The notes beneath the pieces are model-generated. The model worked only from the letters and a program-made list of their open reading frames with translations. It was not told the DNA's origin and made no database searches. 64,000 nucleotides of DNA from Glebionis coronaria (Eukaryota > Streptophyta > Magnoliopsida > Asterales > Asteraceae): contig CM046882.1 of NCBI GenBank assembly GCA_025667525.1, positions 22,456,488 through 22,520,487 of the forward strand. Direction: 5' to 3'. Both the position numbers and the translations under genes were made by a program. Of this stretch, positions 26,738 to 39,313 are shown piece after piece. Numbering within the stretch: position 1 is the first letter of the stretch; each line of letters begins with the position of its first letter.

Positions 26738-26952
26738 TATTCCGATTAGTCAAAATTTAGTTTTGATTGATGGGTTTTGTTGAATGGGCAGTTTGATTTT
26801 AAAGGTATTCTTAATTTTGTAGTTGTTTCTTGATTAGTGTTAATTAGTCAATAAATAACCTTAATTACGATTAATCAAAGGCGTGTTGTTGGATGGGCCA
26901 GTTTGATTTCATAGGTATGATTAATTTTGTATTTGTTTCTTGATTAGTGTTA
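26738..26952. repeat. Tandem pair of about 115-bp units
   Basis: 26738-26844 and 26856-26952 share the order: ATTCCGATTAGTC or similar, TTGTTGAATGGGC, CAGTTTGATTT, TTAATTTTGTA and GTTTCTTGATTAGTGTTA. Identity is moderate, so it is an old local duplication. Confidence 0.75.
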
Positions 26953-27144
26953 TAAAAAACACAACCAACCTGAGTAATAGAGAATTTTCCGTTAGAATGC
27001 AATATAGTCTACTCACGACCCATGATCTTAATTAGGATTGATGGAGGGTTTTGATTGTTAGGATTCCTATGTAGCATAACTTTCAGAATTGGTCAGTTCG
27101 AGAAAGTATCAACTGTTAAAGCTAAGGAGACGAGGTTGTCGCAT

Positions 27145-28144
27145 CTTGGCGGCGCAAGTTCTTATATTTGCAGCCATGTCAGTTGATCCTTCTCTTTAGC
27201 CGTGGGTACGTGCCTCCGGGTTTATACAACATGTTGGGTTGCCAACATTATTATTACCCGTTGCTTGGCGGGGCGAGTCTTTGGCTTTGCAGCCACAACG
27301 GGTTTGGCTATCTTTTATATTGATCAGGCAATGATGAAAAATTATTGTTTATGTTGCGTAGCTAACAAGCCCCCTAGGCAGTCACACTGAGTTTGTGCAT
27401 GCACCCTTTCTAGGTTCTTAGTACAACTTCTCTTTGGATGCGGGTTTGTGGGGCCGGATTCATAAAAGCTCTTTGGTTTACACCGTTTAGTGCTTCGTTG
27501 CCCACACTTTCGTGCCCACACCTTCGTTGCAACCATTCATGGTATGCGCCGCTGGTGGTCAGTATATGACGATCGATTTGGAACACGTACCATTATATAT
27601 TTGAATGCTTAGTTTGTGTGGTCGTGCAAACCACGGCTACGAGCATTTAGAAAGCTAGGATGAATCTGAAATCGTCCAGAAAAACATAGGTCATTGGTTC
27701 GATATTGGTGTTGTTACTTCTTAAAACTAAGAATTATGGTTCCTTCTTGCGTATACTTTCTGGTCATGCTTAAGGCGTGTGAAAATAAAATTCACCTATT
27801 GTTTACAGCTTATACGAGCCTCAAACTGAAAACATTGATGGGATGTGATGGGAAGTCTTTGAAGAATCTGTTTGTATGGTTTGAGTACGTGGTTGTGCGA
27901 CTCATGACAACTTTGTTGCCCACACCTTCGTTGCCACCGTGCATGATGTGCGGCGATGGTGCTCGGTATGTGACAATTGCTTTGAAACACGTAGCCTCAT
28001 CTGTTTGTATGCTCAGAATGTGTGGTTGTGCGCGCCACACCTGGAGCCATATAAAGGGCAATGATGAATCGGAAATCGTTCGAGAAACATAGGTTGTCTA
28101 AAGCTTGGCGCGGCAAACTACCACGTTTGCAACCATGCCGGTTG
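27145..28144. repeat. Decayed direct repeats, 27.1-28.1 kb
   Basis: A module with TTGGCGGGGC..TTTGCAGCCA..GGTTG occurs at 27145-27185, 27263-27306 and 28103-28144. A second module with GTTGCCCACACCTTCGTTGC, a GCCG(C)TGGTG segment and AAACATAGGT occurs at about 27515-27690 and 27915-28095. The open frames across this area overlap the repeats and do not look like proteins. Function unknown. Confidence 0.65.
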
Positions 28145-30560
28145 TAACCTTTGGATTTCATCGTTCTACATTCTGATCCTATTGCACCTATTGCACCTTT
28201 TTGTCCAATTTTATAAGTGTCAGAGCGAACCGTACATTGGCAGGGCATCACAAAAGTTGTCACTAGGGGAACGTGCTTTATTTTAGCACAAACTTAAGAT
28301 TTAACTATCAGGGTTGTTGCATTGACTATCAGGGTTGATAATATTTTTAGTTTTGACTATCAGGGTTGCTGCATTGACTTCGGATAAACTGTAGCTCTCA
28401 CGTAGGATATGCTTACGGCATTAGTTTAGAAGAGAGAATAGTGACTGGCTGAATGCTATTGTATTTAGTTAGTTTTAAAACCAAAAGAAAGCTAAAATAA
28501 ACACCTCTTTAAATAACTCTTGGAGTTGACTAGCTCAATACTGTACAGAATTTGCTGAAGGAGATGATGCAATGAATCCGATAAATTGCTTCCCCTGCCA
28601 TACTCATTTAAGGTACCAAATTTTTTGAAATATATTATACCGTCTTATTACTTCCCCTGCTATACTCATGCGTGATTTGGATTGTGAAGTTGTATTTGGA
28701 CCATTTGCCTTCTTTCTAACAACTATTGTACCGTCTTATGAGATATCAGGTCATTTTTCATCTCTATAAAAGTAGTGTGTTTTTGACTTTTTTTCGTACC
28801 CATAATATTGTTGTAGATATTATTGGCCATTCTATACATATTAAACCATAATGAATACAACTGAGATCTGAATATGGACTATGCAATCTCAAAACCCTGA
28901 AAACACAGAGAATGTGCAAGTCTTGTGTAATTAGATTCAATAAACCAATAGCTCAAAGATACCAACCTTGATTTTGTAGTAGCTTTTGTAAGATAAATCA
29001 CTTTTATTATCCCTTGCATTTCTGGTAACAATGAAGAACTTTATGGACATGGTGGCTTCTTTACCTGCTATAAAGCTCGAGTAGCTTTATGAAACTGTTT
29101 GTGAAGCTATTTTTAGCTCTCACTACGTCTTTTTAGTCTTTAGTATTATAATTCTCTTTTTTCAACCATGGTTTTAGACTTATGAAGTTGGTGTGAGAGA
29201 CGATGTTTGTTGTTTTTGCATTTACATTGTGCGTTTTTTTTACTTTGTATGACATTATCATAACTGTAACGATCACTGTTTACTGTGCAGATCATTGTGA
29301 CCATTTGCCAAGAAGTATGTTCTCCAATTGTCCTTTTACAACAAAACTTGAAGATTGTGGGTGTGCTTTAGGATGTTGCAACTGGTCAAACTCTTCCGTG
29401 AACAGAAAAACTTTGGTGTGCTTAGTGCGGGCATAGAGAAGATGTTTTCTTCCAGGTATCTGCTTTCATCGTTAATTAATTCGAACATTTTACAGATAAT
29501 CACATGTATTTCTTATCATAAGTATTAGCATCTGTGTATTGGATCACTCTTTTATGAAACCTCCTAATTTTGGGTTTCTCGGCCAAGTACAGGTACGCCT
29601 ATTTGCAGTTTTTAAACGAACACGAAAGCAAAGACGGTAACTGAAGCAAGGAAACAAAAACGCCAAGAAAAGGAATAAGATGTACGTTGTACCATTTTGA
29701 TCTTCATATTCACTTATCCTCTTTTTTATTATGTTTTTTTATTTGGTTTATTTAGCTTTTGAATCTATGATAAAAATAATTAAAGATGTCTGATGAAAAA
29801 TTGCATCTGGGCTTTCACTACTTCAACAGAATTAAGTATATCCAATACCATCATACAACTGATTTTTCTCCGTCATATAATCATACCCATTCGGGTCCTT
29901 ATGTAATGGTGTAAAAATGACAACTTTGTAAACTATTCTGTAAAAGGCACGTGTATAGGTAGAATAGTTATGATCATTAGAATATTATTAATATTCATAG
30001 TCGTGGAGGAATCCAATAACGTGTATCTGAAATGTTTTTGTGCTTAATTTTGTAGGATCGATTTAAGGAAGTTCACAGATGTTCAGTATGCCTACAACAA
30101 ATCTTGCTAGAAAGACTGGCGCTCATGTCCAATCATTGGCGCTCCTTCAAATTTGTTGGATTTATAGGCTTCAGCCGCACACACACTCAATGTGATAGGT
30201 AGCTTATAAGCCAAAAAATGTGACGTTTGGAGCAGGAAAGTAAGGTATACCAGTGAGACACACAAGTTCATCACTAAGACCCGCTACCATGCTTCAAGTT
30301 TTCAATGATTTTAAACTCAAGTGATCAATGTTTTATCTTTATGTAGAAATATCATTTAGATATTAATGATGACTAACTGCATTTTTTGACGAAATTGAAA
30401 TACTACCATAAATTGTATATGAATACGTCACTTAGGTAATTGAAATACTACCATAAATTTTATGGGTCATCTGTTGCATAGCAGGGTTAAAGATCTCGAG
30501 GTAGAAGGACACATATACTGTGGATCAGTTGTAATGGCATCTTAAATGCAAGAAAAGCAT
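28145..30560. other. Gene-fragment-like interval, no intact gene
   Basis: There are exon-like pieces without a recognisable family, for example 29290-29450, preceded by an acceptor-like TGTGCAG and containing a FREQKNFGVL reading. Three copies of GACTATCAGGGTTG lie at 28305-28380. No complete gene is supported. By context (PPDK, CIPK and Sec7 pieces further right) these may be captured exons of a Helitron-like mosaic. Confidence 0.4.
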
Positions 30561-30562
30561 AT

Positions 30563-31085
30563 AGAACTGGATACTACAGTAGTTGTCAAACTTCAGAAAC
30601 TACATCATTAGAAAACCAAATGAGCTCCAAAGTCGAACGTCAGTAAAGTGGAGGTGAGTCATGTTATTATTTTTTGGGGCTCTTTTGGAAATCAGTTTGT
30701 AATCATGTGTTTTAAACACGTTCTTTTCTATCTTTTTTATAGGCGCAAGAGTTAAGTAGTCCCGCTGTCATAAACTCAAGGAGATCAGACAGAACTAGAT
30801 ACTACAACAGTTGTCAGACTTCCGAAACTACATCATCAGAAAACCAAATGAGCTCCAAAGTCCAGCGTCAGTAAAATGAAGTAGCCGTAATCGCAGCTGC
30901 TGGTACAAATTTCGTTGGACCACAACGTTTGAATACCAAACCTTAAGTAACTAGCTCTTTTCCCTTCTGGTGGTGACTCATGTTATTTTTTTTACGCTCT
31001 TTTGGAAATCAGTTTGCAAGCGTATGTTTTAAACACGTTCTATCCTATATTTTTTATAGGCGCAACGGTTAAGTAATCCCACTGT
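30563..31085. repeat. Local direct duplication, about 210-290 bp units
   Basis: Unit one, 30563-30772, and unit two, 30791-31085, share AGAACT.GATACTACA, CATCA.AAAACCAAATGAG, CTCTTTTGGAAATCAGTTTG, TTTTAAACACGTTCT and TTTTTTATAGGCGCAA. Both contain an exon-like part followed by GTGAGTC and a later TTATAG acceptor, so the duplication may copy an exon with its intron. Confidence 0.75.
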
Positions 31086-32507
31086 CCCAAGGCCGTGGAG
31101 AATTCTGTAGCCCTTTAACGCAGATCGTTTAGTAATTGTAACTACATACTTTTAAAAGTTGTTTGTCTCAGGTTACATTTTATATTAAACCGACTAAGCA
31201 TAGCGGCGATAAGCTCAAAGCAACATATGGTTATAGTTGTCATTTTCGAAGTCGTGATATGAATGTGAAATGTTACGTTCTTTATCATCCCTTTATCATT
31301 TTGTGTTTAAGAACGGAACAGAGTGGCCAACTCGGGTTTCTGATCTTGCATTACAAAATCTAAGGCTTGAACCTCCATAATTGGTAGCAAAATACAAACC
31401 GCATCCTACACCAAAGTCCCACTACGCTGTCATATTTTGTTGATACTTATCTACGTAGATATGCAGGAAATTGCGTCAATGATGGCCAAGGTACCCCATT
31501 TCGATCTCAAAATTACCTTCATCACTGTTGTTCCAAGAAGAGATTTATGTATATCTGATGCTACTTTTCAACAATATAAAGATTGATATGAAACGTTCAT
31601 TGAAAAAGTTTGATTTTTTAGGGAGAAGATCATGACAACTTGAAAGCGTTAAAGGAGCTTCAGACGTTGCATAATTAACATATAAAGAGACAAGAGGTGC
31701 GTTACATAATTTGTCTTTTGCTATTATCAATAGTCATTACTACTCTTCAGTCACTTTTATATGACAGAATGTGCGTTTGCAAAGTAATTAATGGCACTTA
31801 AGATCTCAAATGAATGGGATATTCAGGTCAGTAGTTGCTTTTGGAGCTACGGATACTTATGTAAATTTTACGTCAAACTCAATAATTTCTTATGGGTAGT
31901 CAAGTATGATTATTTTGACCCTTAGTAATCGGAAACTCAGAACATAACCAACTTTCTTGAAAACTCAAAACTGATTAATGCAAATCAATATCATGGGAAT
32001 CAAAAAAGTTTATGAGTAATTGAATCTTGAATATTAGTGAATATTTTAGCTCAATATCATGGGAGTCACATAATCTTGTGATTACTTTAATCTTGAATAT
32101 TAGTGAATATTTTAACTCAATATCTGCACCACATAATCTAGATTACCGATAGATGTGTAGAAAAGAGGAGTTACAGCAGCCTTAAGTGAAAACTTATTCA
32201 ACTTTTTGAAATTTTACTTTTGATTACATATAGTCTGTGATTTGAAATGCATGATTTTTCTGTACAACGTAAGTGGCTCAAACCATGACTAAAAATATCT
32301 TAGGGAGCAGGTATGTATTAACAACAAAATTACTTTTGGGTAGCATATTTTAGTTAGCTATATCATGAACTTGCGGTTTAGTTTTACAGATTACGTTTGA
32401 CTTACAGACTATTGGAATAGTTAGAGATCTTCATAAGAGAGGGAAAGGAAAATCCGATGCATTATAACTTATCAAGCATGAGGCACCGGAGCTTACAAGC
32501 AAGGGAT
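31086..32507. other. Interval without supported genes
   Basis: AT-rich, with stops in all frames and scattered splice-like signals. A repeated TCTTGAATATTAGTGAATATTTTA text occurs at 32023-32048 and 32090-32115. No family recognised. Confidence 0.4.
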
Positions 32508-32542
32508 AGCGTGCCAGGAGGATCACAAAAGATACAAAGAGT
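32508..32542 (+). pseudogene. GNOM-like ARF-GEF Sec7 fragment, left part
   Basis: The reading VPGGSQKIQR matches the conserved stretch of the Sec7 domain of GNOM-type ARF guanine-exchange factors, before the VLEAFSERYYEQS segment. That next segment resumes at 50970 after the outer CACTA element. If the element and one AGT are removed, the frame runs AGA GTA CTA GAA, reading R V L E. This is a gene fragment only. Confidence 0.8.
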
Positions 32543-32759
32543 CACTACTACACAAAAGGCTATAAACACCCCCATATAAAGACTGGTTATATAAAACCCA
32601 ATTTCTATGGTAAAAAAATAATGAAACTAAAGCGATTGAGACTCGTTTTCTTAAACAAACCAGTTCTCATACTACAAAACTCATAAAAAAACTTGTTTAG
32701 CGTGTGAAAACCAGTCTTTTTATATTAAAGACACTAGTGTCGGGTCCATATTTTTCCAC

Positions 32760-34500
32760 CTATCTTTTTGCCGCCTATCTTTTTTCTCTTTTCCCGCACA
32801 TCTTTTTTCACGAAAAATCAAAACCCTCAACATCCCTCTATTTTGAGCCCAATTGTATTCTTTTCACTTTCATCTGCGAACACACAAAATAAAATAAAAA
32901 AATTCCTTTTTTTGCTTCTCAATTTTCACAACAGATATGGATGCACATTAACTCAATTTATTTGGTCTCATCTCTGACCACTACAGGTACCACTTATCGG
33001 AAACCCCCTTCCGCCTGCACCTACCAAAACTTTTTTGCTCTCTTGTAAGATCTTTGTGTTTATGTAAACATATGTTATAATGATCGATTTTGTTGGATCT
33101 GATGTTTTTTAATTAGGACTCAATTGAAATTTTCACATCATTAACATGGTTCGCTGCTAGTCTATTGTGATATACATATTCAGTATATTTATGAATTATG
33201 AAAATAGGGTGAACTGACAAGTGTTACGTTTGACATTCTTGTAGTGCAAACAAATGAATAATAATATAATATTTATGACAAAGTTTAAAACAATATTGTT
33301 AGTTGATGTGCAAAACATAATTGCATTTGATGATATTTTGGCATGATATGGTCTATAATAGTATGCTTTGTTTTCAGGGATCAACAATTGATGGTGGGTG
33401 TCCTTTTGATCAAATGGCTCGGTTTGGGCAGGCGGGTTGGGTACAAACTTGGCTCGATGATTGGATCTCATATGGGTCTTAGACAAGTCACATGAACATA
33501 ATGTAAGCGTCTTTACCTCTTTATGATTAGCTATTTTTTAGTAGTTTAATGTTAAATGTTTGATTACCTGATTTAGTTTTTTGGAATGATCTAACATAGG
33601 AAAATTTTCAAGGACTTGTGAGTAATTAGATTTTAATAGAATAATTCATTGAGAGTTGTATTTGGGTTTCAAAATTTTGTTTTGTGAAGGATGTCGAGCC
33701 CAAACACTAGATAAAAACTTCAGTCTCATGATGAATAAAGAAAAGAAGAAATGAAGAGAAAAATGGTTGGGTGGGCTGTTAAATGTGGGCAGTTTATAAT
33801 TATATACATTAACCTCACACTTTTTTCCCTCTTTAAAGTATTTTTGCATTTGTTATAATTCTTTTTAGATATACTCATTATAAGAACATGTACAATCAGT
33901 TGGATTTAGTGCACTTGCAAACTTGTTATTTGATATTTGGATGCTAGTAAAGTTGCACTTCAGGTTATACAACTCAATCTCATTTCGTAAATGGTTCGAT
34001 CTGATTCCATCACTAGTATGCTATTAAGACTTTGTCTTTTCTTATTTTATTTTAAATAGTGCTTGAGCCGCCCGACTATGTACAATCAGATGCCATTACC
34101 TCCTGTCACAATGATTGATCCAAAGCAATATTGATTCTTATAGTGATGATCATAACAACTCCGATAGTCATGGTGACATATCTTACTTTTATGATATTGA
34201 AGCTATGGTAAACTTTTTGTACTCTGTGGTTTATATTTTTATTTTTGTTTCAAATCAAGGTTTCCCTGATGTGCTCTTTCAAATACTTGAAATGGAATTG
34301 GTCGATGGCCGAGCGAAATGTATCCCAACTGAAGGTATGCTTTGTTATTCACATAACTTTTTTTTAAAAATAGTTAGTTTCTATCACCCTTGTCAATATA
34401 ACTATGTATACCTGAATCAATAATCAGATGTTAGTTGTGTACTTTCAGTGAAAGATTTGATGAAATTTCGTTAGATGAATACTTATTATATACCATATAT
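32760..34500. other. Internal DNA of the outer CACTA, no gene assigned
   Basis: There is a pyrimidine-rich leader-like stretch (32760-32900) followed by AT-rich DNA with short frames. It may include 5' parts of the captured gene, but no domain can be read. Confidence 0.35.
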
Positions 34501-34527
34501 GTAAAGTTTTGTATAGTATATGGTATC

Positions 34528-34955
34528 TAGGGGTGGGAATCGAGTCGGGTCAGCCAGGTTCGGGTCAATTTGGGTCGGGTCAAGACTAAAAAAATCATAC
34601 CCGAACCCGAGCCTAATTAGAACTCGGGTTAGTCTGGTTCGGGTCGGGTCAATTCGGGTTCGGGTCAACCCGAGTATAAGTAAAAAAAATTAAAAATTGG
34701 CCTATTTAAGTATATTTCAATTTAAAATGTTTTAAAAAAAACTCGGGTCAGGTTGGTCGGGTTCGGGTCAAGTCGGGTTCGGGTCAATTCGGGTCAAGGA
34801 TAAAAAATATAAACCCGACCTCGAGCATAATTAGAACTCGGGTCAATTCAGGTCAACCCGAATTGACCCGAATACGTTTTTGAACCCGAGTAACCCGACC
34901 CGAATAAGCTTATTCGGGTTCGCGTTCGGTCGGGTCAACTTTTTCGACACCCCTA
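34528..34955. mobile_element. hAT-type MITE, 428 bp
   Basis: The left end is TAGGGGTGGGAATCG and the right end CGACACCCCTA, an inverted pair. Both sides carry the 8-bp direct repeat ATGGTATC (34520-34527 and 34956-34963), as hAT elements make. The interior is a dense array of degenerate TCGGGT/ACCCGA motifs. It has no coding capacity. Confidence 0.92.
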
Positions 34956-35704
34956 ATGGTATCAACTTTTTTTTCTTTTGTTTATGAGATTATTGATTTT
35001 GTCCAAATCTGAAGCCGCGAGGTATCAAAATGAGAGTGCTAAAAGGATGTTCACAAGGCTGGAGTGGGTTTCTCATTCCTCATTCCAAAGAGTCATGTCA
35101 TCTCAAGGAGCCCTTTCATTTTTTATTGACGTCGTTTGAAGCACTACATTAGGAAAGCTGAGGTATGGGAGCTTCAGATTAATTTCTTTGTTTTTGAAAA
35201 AAGTTGGTACTTTCATTTTAGATTGTTTTATCAACTCGATATATTATTGTCTTTGGTTGCCTTTTCAAACCTACTTTTTTTATAATTATTCACTTGGTTA
35301 TAAACAATGGTGAGACTTAGGTTATAATGTCTTACAAAGTGTTTATCCATAATGTTCAGTTTGTTGATACACATAAAGATAATTTAGTTCTTTTTTTTTG
35401 GAAATTTTTTATGAACAGGCACCAAAACTAATAAGGCCTAGGAGTTTCGGATTATTTCTTCTATTAGTTGTTTTGAGCAACAATTGAGTAAACATTTACG
35501 CAAATGTTTAATTCAATTAATATAACCTGGTGATCCATTAAGTGTTGTTGCATATCATATAAGCTCTTAAAGTGATACATAATTTTGTCCAACTCAGTTT
35601 TTTGACAGCTGAACATGGGGCTTGTTTGGCTAATTGTTTTTGGTACAGTCCAAGAGACTTTGAAATTCCTTTACGCTGATGTTGTTATGTTATGATGAGT
35701 AGGC

Positions 35705-35899
35705 GACATCATTAAGACTTTGAAGGAGATGTATTACGAATATACATGGGGGAATATCACTGTAAAGCTTGTAGAAGGTTATGGTTTTTGTTGGGGTGTT
35801 GATCGTGTGGTCCAGATTGCTTATGAAGCCAAGAAATAGTTCCCTAATGAGAATATATGGATAACAAATGAAATTAATCACAACCTGACTGTTAATAAG
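35705..35899 (+). pseudogene. IspH/HDR exon fragment, first part
   Basis: The 65 codons match plant 4-hydroxy-3-methylbut-2-enyl diphosphate reductase, the last enzyme of the plastid MEP isoprenoid pathway. YGFCWGV carries the first conserved cysteine ligand of the iron-sulfur cluster, and IWITNEI..HN.TVNK follows. A stop replaces a glutamine in the AKK(Q)FP stretch, and the HNP motif reads HNL. A donor GTATTC follows at 35900. The piece is captured by the outer CACTA and cannot make enzyme. Confidence 0.9.
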
Positions 35900-35996
35900 G
35901 TATTCATTTAACTTCTTTGTCTAAAGCTAGTGTATGATCAGTTATGTCAAAGATAGTAATTTTTTATATTTGGTAATACTAGAGGCACTACAACAA

Positions 35997-36570
35997 TTGT
36001 GAACCCTAGGGACGACTTATTCGTCCCTAGGGAAGCACTTTTTCGACCCTAAACTCCTAGGGACGACTAAGTCGACCCTAGGAGGTTGTGCCTAAAAATT
36101 CGTCTCTAGGATCCTAGGGACGAACCCCTCTTTGTATCCTAGGGACGACTTAGTGGGTCCCGCAACCCACTACGTTGAAAAAATTGACTAATCCTAGGGA
36201 CGACCTTCTTTGTAACCTAGGGTCGACAAAGTCGTCCCTAGGTTATAAATAAATAAAATGTTTTTTCAAAATTTTCTTAAAAATTCTTTTTTTTATTATT
36301 TTTAATAAAATCTTTTTTATAAATATTAAAAAAAACATTTTTAGAAAATAAAAAAAAAATAAATTTATTACCCTAGGGACGACTTAGTCGTCCCTAGGTT
36401 TAAAAATGCCCAGGTATTCAATACCTAGGGACGACTAAGTCGTCCCCAGGTATTGACACCTGGGCATTTTTAATCCTAGGGACGACTAAGTCGTCCCTAG
36501 GGTAATAAATATGTTTTTTTTTTATTTTCTGGTAATATCCTAGGGACGACTAAGTCGTCCCTAGGTGTAC
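35997..36570. repeat. Left subterminal repeat array of inner CACTA
   Basis: About ten copies of the motif CCTAGGGACGAC occur, many as perfect palindromes with GTCGTCCCTAGG (for example 36372-36399, 36424-36440 and 36539-36565). In En/Spm elements such subterminal motifs bind TNPA and are needed for transposition; here this role is inferred by analogy. Confidence 0.9.
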
Positions 36571-36846
36571 CTGGGGTGTAAAAAAAAAACTGGGCTATTT
36601 TGCAGTTTCCAGATTTTTTCCGGAACTTTTTCCGGACAAAATCCACAATTCAAAATGGCAGAATTCGACAAATACAGAATAATAACAAATCAATAAACGT
36701 TACAATACCATATTACGATAAATTATCCAACGTCACGATACAATATTCATCAAATACACTTATTCAATCCTAAATCAAATGTTTCAAACGCTACAAGTCT
36801 CAAACTTTATTAAACATGCATAATAAGAAAAATACTACCACAACCT

Positions 36847-38976
36847 CTACTCCGCATCCTCGTTAGGTGAAAAGTCACCTTCCCTATCGTCACCCTCCTC
36901 GTCACTCCCCTCGTCATTCACCTCGTCATCGCCTGATAAGTCGTCACCACTGTTTTGTACATTCCTATCTCGACCCAACTCGTCAACGGACCGGTAATCG
37001 TGCTCATGGGGATTTGAGATTACACGAGAACCTCCGGGTATGGATTGTGAAGTAGAGCCGATCTCATAAGCCGAGTGTGTGGTGGGACGATAACAATAGT
37101 TAAATGTGTTATTGTTGGTGACGGGAGTAATAGGATAAGTGCCGGTATAGGGAGGTTGGAGTGGTTGGAGATTGTCGGGCAAAGATGGTCGGTATGCGTC
37201 GATGGAAGGAGGTTGCACTGGTTGTGCCCAAGGATAGGGGGTTGGACTAAATGAGCCCAATCAGGAGCTAGGGTAGGCATAACAAAGGGTCGGGGCGGGG
37301 GTACAAAAGTAGGAGGTCTAATTGGGTGATCAGTATTTGAGTTGTAGTTCTGGAAAAACTCACCCAATTGACTCTGATATTGCGCCATATGCTCGTACGA
37401 CGTCTGACTATATTGTTGCGCCGCATCTGCCTTTAACGCTGCCAAGTAAGCCCGTTGCTGCGCCGCCTGATTCTCTCTCCTCAGCAGCTCCATCTCTCGC
37501 TCATTTCGTTCTATCAATTCTTGAAATTCACTACGAGAGGGAACATCTGGTCGACGTGGAGCACCCCGCCTGCGATAAGTTACAACAACAATGTTTCATT
37601 ATATACAACAAGACATAAATATGAACAATTGATTTACATTTTGTTTTATTGAGGATATATAACCTGCGAGTTGTGTTATTGGCACCACCCGGTAACTTTC
37701 TGCCTTGTCCCGACACATTTTGCTTATTTTGACTTGGCATGATTTGAGCCACTATTTCTTTATCAGACATGTGCGGGACTATACCGGCTCTCACTTGGTC
37801 CCTGAGGGCTTTCATCTTTTCCTGGGAAAAAAAAAACGATTTAAAAGAAATGAAATTAGTTACTAAGGCATGTAAAGAGTTATATATTACTTACATATCT
37901 TTCCTCGTTTTCTTTACTTTTAAACGTGCCACCACTTGAGTGCCCCTTCCTCCATGTTTCAACCAGGTCCTCGTAAACCCCTTCCTTGACTTTCTGTAAA
38001 ATCTCAAATAAATTAGTAACGAGCTATAATAAATAAACAATATAAACGCTTTTAAATAAATCACAAAAATTATAAAGAGTCTTACGTATTCATTCCTTCC
38101 TCGGGCGAATGGTTTTTTGCCTTGAGTGGTCGGTACCGTGTTTTTGGAACGATTAACAGTATTAACCTCACTTCTTGCCACCCTCTTTGGGTCTGACCAC
38201 CACTGAACCAATTCACCCCAATCACCTTCGGTTCTACCGTCCCACACACTCTCAGGCGGTACATGTTCTTGTGCCAGTGCGGGCGTCTCATATTTCGAAT
38301 AATAATGTTTCTTGATCCTGTTCTTGTATTTTCTATACAGCAACCTCAGCTGATATTCCAACGCAAGCCTAACCCGAGTACACACCTCATACACACCATT
38401 GCCACACACCACCTGAGTACGATCATTGTACCATGGCTCGAGGTCGAAATATGTCTGCATAAAAACATATGAATTTAAATAAACAAACAAATTAAACATA
38501 ACACACATATCTAAATGTCGATAACAATAACAATATAAGTAAAATAAACAATTTTCACCTCAATTGTAGGATAAATATGAGCTTTATCAGACTCTGGAAT
38601 TTCGTCCCATTCGCAGTTCAGGGGAAGTGACCGGATTAATTCCCCCAAAAGATGAGTCAACAATGATGCATAATTGCCCAGAAAATGGAAGGTTTGCAGA
38701 TCTTTAAATTCAAAGCCAATTGTCAAAGGTTTTTCGTTATTATTTCTGTACGCCTTCCTTAATTTATCTAGGTTGGTCACAAAGCGTTGATTTGAACCTA
38801 CAAAAGATATGTTATTTACTCGTAAAAATTCAAGTGACATGAATTATAAATATCAGTGTTATAAAAAAATATAATGATTTCTTACGCTGACACTCGGCCG
38901 GTACAGGACGTGTGGGCCGTCTGGGTGGACTACCACCAGCATCCCCACCGTGTGACCTAGGAGCTACACATGCCAT
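36847..38976 (-). pseudogene. Transposase_24 (TNPA-like) gene of inner CACTA, frameshifted
   Basis: Exons on the minus strand are 38976-38886, 38797-38559, 38454-38086, 37993-37895, 37821-37664 and 37569-36847, with GT-AG introns and matching phases. The product begins MACVAPRSHGG. Its core (RLALEYQLRLLYRKYKNRIKKHYY, then WGELVQWWSDPKRV) fits the plant Ptta/En/Spm Transposase_24 family, thought to bind subterminal DNA. It is followed by a Glu/Arg/Gln-rich coiled coil and a proline-rich part. Near 37240-37262 the reading must shift by one base to reach the acidic C-terminus ending DFSPNEDAE; the unshifted frame ends at 37020 with non-conserved text. The neighbour upstream is the TNP2 gene on the same strand. 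Confidence 0.85.
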
Positions 38977-39313
38977 CTGTAAAATAACAAGTTCATATCA
39001 GTATACACATTTTATCAATATACACATTTTAACATATAAAAACATTTTCATTAAAAAACAAAATTACACAATTTAATTAACCAATTAATACTAATACACA
39101 AATTCATATCAATATACACATTTTAACATATAAAAACGTTTTCATTAAAATACAAAATTACACATTTAAACAAATAAAAACAACTCATCATCATTTAAAC
39201 GTATAACAATTGTTTCATTCAAACAACAACTTAAGCATATAACAATCGTTTACAAATAAAAAATTACACATTAAAGCATATAACAACTGTTTCATTCAAA
39301 ATACAACTTAATA
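38977..39313. other. Spacer between the two transposase genes
   Basis: 337 bp of AT-rich DNA, with ACATATAAAAAC.TTTTCATT repeated twice (39030-39055 and 39126-39151). No gene. It could hold the promoter of the minus-strand TNPA-like gene. Confidence 0.5.

Noticed and set aside
27694..28092. 132-residue frame
   Set aside because: Overlaps decayed direct repeats on both sides and has overlapping open frames on the other strand; no protein character.
32390..32507. Extension of the Sec7 fragment to the left from an acceptor-like TTTACAG
   Set aside because: Only TFDLQ resembles the family; the rest has stops and no match, so the call starts at 32508.
36847..37055. His/Arg-rich plus-strand frame
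   Set aside because: Antisense of the acidic C-terminus of the Transposase_24-like gene.
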